Below are positions 61,494-64,000 of a stretch of DNA of 64,000 nt, piece by piece. The stretch is from Pomphorhynchus laevis (Eukaryota; Acanthocephala; Palaeacanthocephala; Echinorhynchida; Pomphorhynchidae), in NCBI GenBank assembly GCA_012934845.2, contig WNNJ02000923.1:114425-178424 (forward strand). The letters are read 5' to 3'. Positions within the stretch are counted from its first letter, which is position 1, and the number at the start of each line of letters is the position of its first letter. Both the position numbers and the translations under genes were made by a program. Under the pieces are notes generated by a model, which was given only the letters and a program-made list of their open reading frames with translations, was not told where the DNA came from and searched no databases.

Positions 61494-64000
61494 TTCTACA
61501 AACTAGAAAAGTCATTTAAAATTCTTGCACTGTCAAGCACATTGTCCCGACATATTACTCAACGAAGTGCAGCGGACTTGTAATGATGCTGCTCTTGCTA
61601 GCGCTAGTCCCGTTTTGATCCTCAGATCACGCATGCATTCGTTGTATGGCCTAGCAGATTTTATAGATTGACGCCTGCATATTTGTCGTAGCACCTTTGA
61701 AGCTATTTCACCAGCTCCACCGTTAGCTGCAAAAATTATAGGAAAAAAACAAGCTCTTTCAAATCGTGATATACGTTCACCGTATTTTCCGATTTTCCTT
61801 TGATCGTGGTAGTGAAAGTGATTTTGTGGCATTGATGTTGAGTAGGACGGAGCAAGGTGCTTGTAAACGCAAATGTCCAATAGGGACCGCTCCGAAATAC
61901 TTAACAACCCAAAGCAAGAAATATCTACTCTAGCGTTATGTTCCCTGGCTGTCGAATTTGTTGCGAATGTTACTCCGTCTGGAAGCGGTTGCAGTGTAGG
62001 TTCCAGTGAAACGGGGTCGCAAATCCCTTTTAGCTCTTTTGCAATTAGATCCCGAAGGAAGTTGTGTCGTACAATTGGCATACCACCGACCTTACATGAA
62101 AGAGAGTGACGGAGCTCAAACTGTGAACCGCATAAACATTGATCTGGTTGTTTCGGAGGTGTCCAACCATATCTTGTCGCTAGAGCGTCTTGAAATTGGA
62201 GCTTTGAGAGTCGATAACCATATGCTTCCATCGGTTTTGCAGACAACCATGTTGACGCACCACACGTAGCAGCAAATTTTAAAGCTTTTATAATATTGCT
62301 ATCTTCCAATGTTTGTAATTTAATATTCCAAAAATTATTTCGCTGATTGTGAATATCCAAAGCGATTTGTTGCTGCTGTTGGGCCAGCAAGGGGCCAAAT
62401 GATGCATTGATCAGCGGTTGACACATTCGGCGCGAATTTTCGAATTCCAGATCAGATCCATCTTGAGGCAGAAAAATTCCCAAACCACCATACCGCAAAG
62501 GGATATTTAATATTGTTTTAAATCGATCTATATCGACGACGCCAGTTATCTTGGGAACAAGGCAGGATACTATGATTTTCGACAAGTTTGCGAATGCTTC
62601 TGAATAGACATGTATAGTTCGTTGTATGAAGTTCCAGCTGTGTTGTAGTGCTTGAGTCAGAGCGACGTAAGCCAGGTGAGGATCTTCGTCGGCTACTAGT
62701 ATCAACCTATCTATGCAAGTAGACCATTCATCTATTTTCTTCTTTATGAATATATTTGTATATGATTTTGTACCAATAGCTGAACCCAGTATCTCAATTC
62801 CATCAGTATTAATGCATAGGTTAGATTCTACGAAAATCGACTGGGCGACGCTAAGTATCTTATCGTGTACCAACATTCGGCACTTTTCTTCATTAAGATA
62901 AAATCCAAAATCAGGACCGACTCGACGCACAGTATCCCAAATCGTCTTAAGGTCCTCCACACTTCCGATAATGTTAGAGTCATCCGCATACCAGCGATGT
63001 ACAGTATTCGGGGCAGCCTTTGAAAGAACATTAATCAAGCGAAGAGACGCCGCGGCAAACGCAATCATGGAAAGCGGGTCACCTTGAGTGAATCCCTCTG
63101 ATGATTCTAAAAAATCATTGTCGACAGTCAGTATATTAGGGCATTTGTAGATATTTCGTAGTATAGTGGATAAAGAAGGACATATGAACTCTACATTGTT
63201 CAAAGCGACTAAACGATTTATGCGATTAAAAGCGTTGGATGCATCTAGTTGTAATATGCACAAGTCATCGCTACTATCAAAGAGTTCTCTTGTGGAATGA
63301 ATTGCCATCTCAATACCACATCGTTGGCCAGAGCATAATTGAACACAACCAGCCACTTTCTGGATATCTTCCGAAATTCTTTTCGCCACAACTTTGCCTA
63401 CTATTCTTCGAGAGACTTCACCTACTCCAATCGGTCGTACTCCTGGATTTTTATCTAGTGGAATTAGACGGCTTACTGTAAAGGCCTCAATGTCGCCGGG
63501 ATTCAATTCGATGGTCGCTATGGTTATTGCGAAGTTGGCTAAGGATTCAGCAAGCCCATTAGAACTTTGACCAAAAGAGCATATCATACTCTTCCATGAA
63601 GATGCATTTACTCCAGAAGGCCCTGCTGCACCACGTGTAGATCTAGCGGCAGAACGAATATCTTCAGCATCTATTTTTAGGAAGCGAACAGGATGATGAT
63701 CAGCAATGTTATCCAGTGGAGCTCTGAGTAAGACGTGTTTATTCGCAGGAATTGAATCAGGATGTAATTCCAACAATTTCTCCTTTACTGATTGACCGCT
63801 TAAAAGTGTCTTTAAGTCTGAACACCTGGTGCGATTTATTGGGATCTTTTAGTACTTGAATTGCGGCGTGTGTTTTTCCCGTTGTTAACAGTTTACTAAA
63901 TAAGTTTATCCAGTTTTGATTCTTTTTTATTATTGGTAAACGATCGCGTGCCTCAGATTGAAGAATTCTTCCCTCAACTAGTAGTTCGGATATTCGGTTC
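61494..64000 (-). mobile_element. RLE-LINE E0, copy 2 (runs off the window)
   Basis: It matches 40036-42542 with no difference noticed. Translations in several other frames are also identical between the two copies, which supports near-complete base identity. The 5' end lies beyond the window. Confidence 0.85.
61533..63776 (-). CDS. E0 RT and restriction-like endonuclease, copy 2 (747 codons)
   Basis: The protein equals that at 40075-42318 residue for residue as read here, with the same FTQGDPLSM and YADDSN boxes and the same endonuclease residues. The upstream N-terminal frame is visible from 63757 to the window edge and is shifted relative to this one, as in copy 1. The shift is therefore shared and older than the split of the copies. 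Confidence 0.85.
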   Translation of the reverse strand: MLELHPDSIPANKHVLLRAPLDNIADHHPVRFLKIDAEDIRSAARSTRGAAGPSGVNASSWKSMICSFGQSSNGLAESLANFAITIATIELNPGDIEAFTVSRLIPLDKNPGVRPIGVGEVSRRIVGKVVAKRISEDIQKVAGCVQLCSGQRCGIEMAIHSTRELFDSSDDLCILQLDASNAFNRINRLVALNNVEFICPSLSTILRNIYKCPNILTVDNDFLESSEGFTQGDPLSMIAFAAASLRLINVLSKAAPNTVHRWYADDSNIIGSVEDLKTIWDTVRRVGPDFGFYLNEEKCRMLVHDKILSVAQSIFVESNLCINTDGIEILGSAIGTKSYTNIFIKKKIDEWSTCIDRLILVADEDPHLAYVALTQALQHSWNFIQRTIHVYSEAFANLSKIIVSCLVPKITGVVDIDRFKTILNIPLRYGGLGIFLPQDGSDLEFENSRRMCQPLINASFGPLLAQQQQQIALDIHNQRNNFWNIKLQTLEDSNIIKALKFAATCGASTWLSAKPMEAYGYRLSKLQFQDALATRYGWTPPKQPDQCLCGSQFELRHSLSCKVGGMPIVRHNFLRDLIAKELKGICDPVSLEPTLQPLPDGVTFATNSTAREHNARVDISCFGLLSISERSLLDICVYKHLAPSYSTSMPQNHFHYHDQRKIGKYGERISRFERACFFPIIFAANGGAGEIASKVLRQICRRQSIKSARPYNECMRDLRIKTGLALARAASLQVRCTSLSNMSGQCA

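Larger units (their letters stand above)
56960..61495 (+). mobile_element. LINE-C copy 2 (CR1-like LINE, near full length)
   Basis: The same element as 35545-40035, with an extra tandem unit and a longer leader. ORF1 is intact here; ORF2 is intact except for one missing A near its end. Left flanks of the two copies are unrelated, so this is an independent insertion or a duplication with its left edge exactly at the LINE 5' end. Confidence 0.85.

Overview
The window is AT-rich, has no bacterial gene order, and is dominated by decayed eukaryotic mobile elements. It is therefore read as intergenic or heterochromatin-like DNA of a metazoan, most likely an invertebrate. CR1-like LINEs, Penelope-like elements (PLEs) with GIY-YIG domains and LINEs with a C-terminal restriction-like endonuclease (RLE) all occur together. 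The CR1-like ORF1/ORF2 style recalls flatworm elements, but that is only a weak hint. No rRNA, tRNA, CRISPR array or LTR retroelement was recognised.

Layout. 0.5-3.3 kb: a degenerate LINE (LINE-A) runs into a 314-bp satellite. 3.4-4.9 kb: a candidate secreted-protein exon, identical 97-bp direct repeats and nested PLE tails. 6.0-9.1 kb: a 27-bp minisatellite and an RLE-LINE (family R). 9.7-10.7 kb: an intronless PTP1B-like tyrosine phosphatase on the minus strand, the most gene-like unit of the window. 11-13.6 kb: two RLE-LINE fragments. 14.6-15.7 and 23.0-25.0 kb: two copies of a PLE-like family (P) with a pseudoknot-like 3' tail. 17.2-22.9 kb: LINE pieces and a minus-strand PLE split by a second family R copy. 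25.1-34.3 kb: a block of nested PLEs. It contains a 466-bp tandem repeat carrying two hammerhead ribozymes and a complete-ended Tc1-like transposon with 22-bp repeat arrays as ends. 35.23-35.51 kb: a small MITE. 35.5-43.1 kb: a CR1-like LINE (LINE-C) tail to tail with an RLE-LINE (E0). 43.4-48.3 kb: two more RLE-LINEs (E1, E2) in the same orientation. 49.3-52.6 kb: the 314-bp satellite again, with another LINE-A 3' end. 52.8-56.9 kb: a probable fossil of a negative-strand RNA virus (nucleoprotein-like, then a phosphoprotein-like gene). 56.96-64.0 kb: a second LINE-C plus E0 pair.

The strongest points for a second look are these. (1) Two well-formed type I hammerhead ribozymes lie 466 bp apart in a tandem repeat that looks like an animal retrozyme. 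(2) The two LINE-C/E0 pairs differ in about 35 places within LINE-C, while no difference was noticed in E0; the switch falls at the LINE/LINE junction. This suggests recent insertion of E0 at the same site in two LINE-C copies, or conversion. (3) The viral fossil keeps gene order. (4) There is an intronless PTP with altered signature residues. Most genes here are selfish elements, so there is no shared host pathway to describe.
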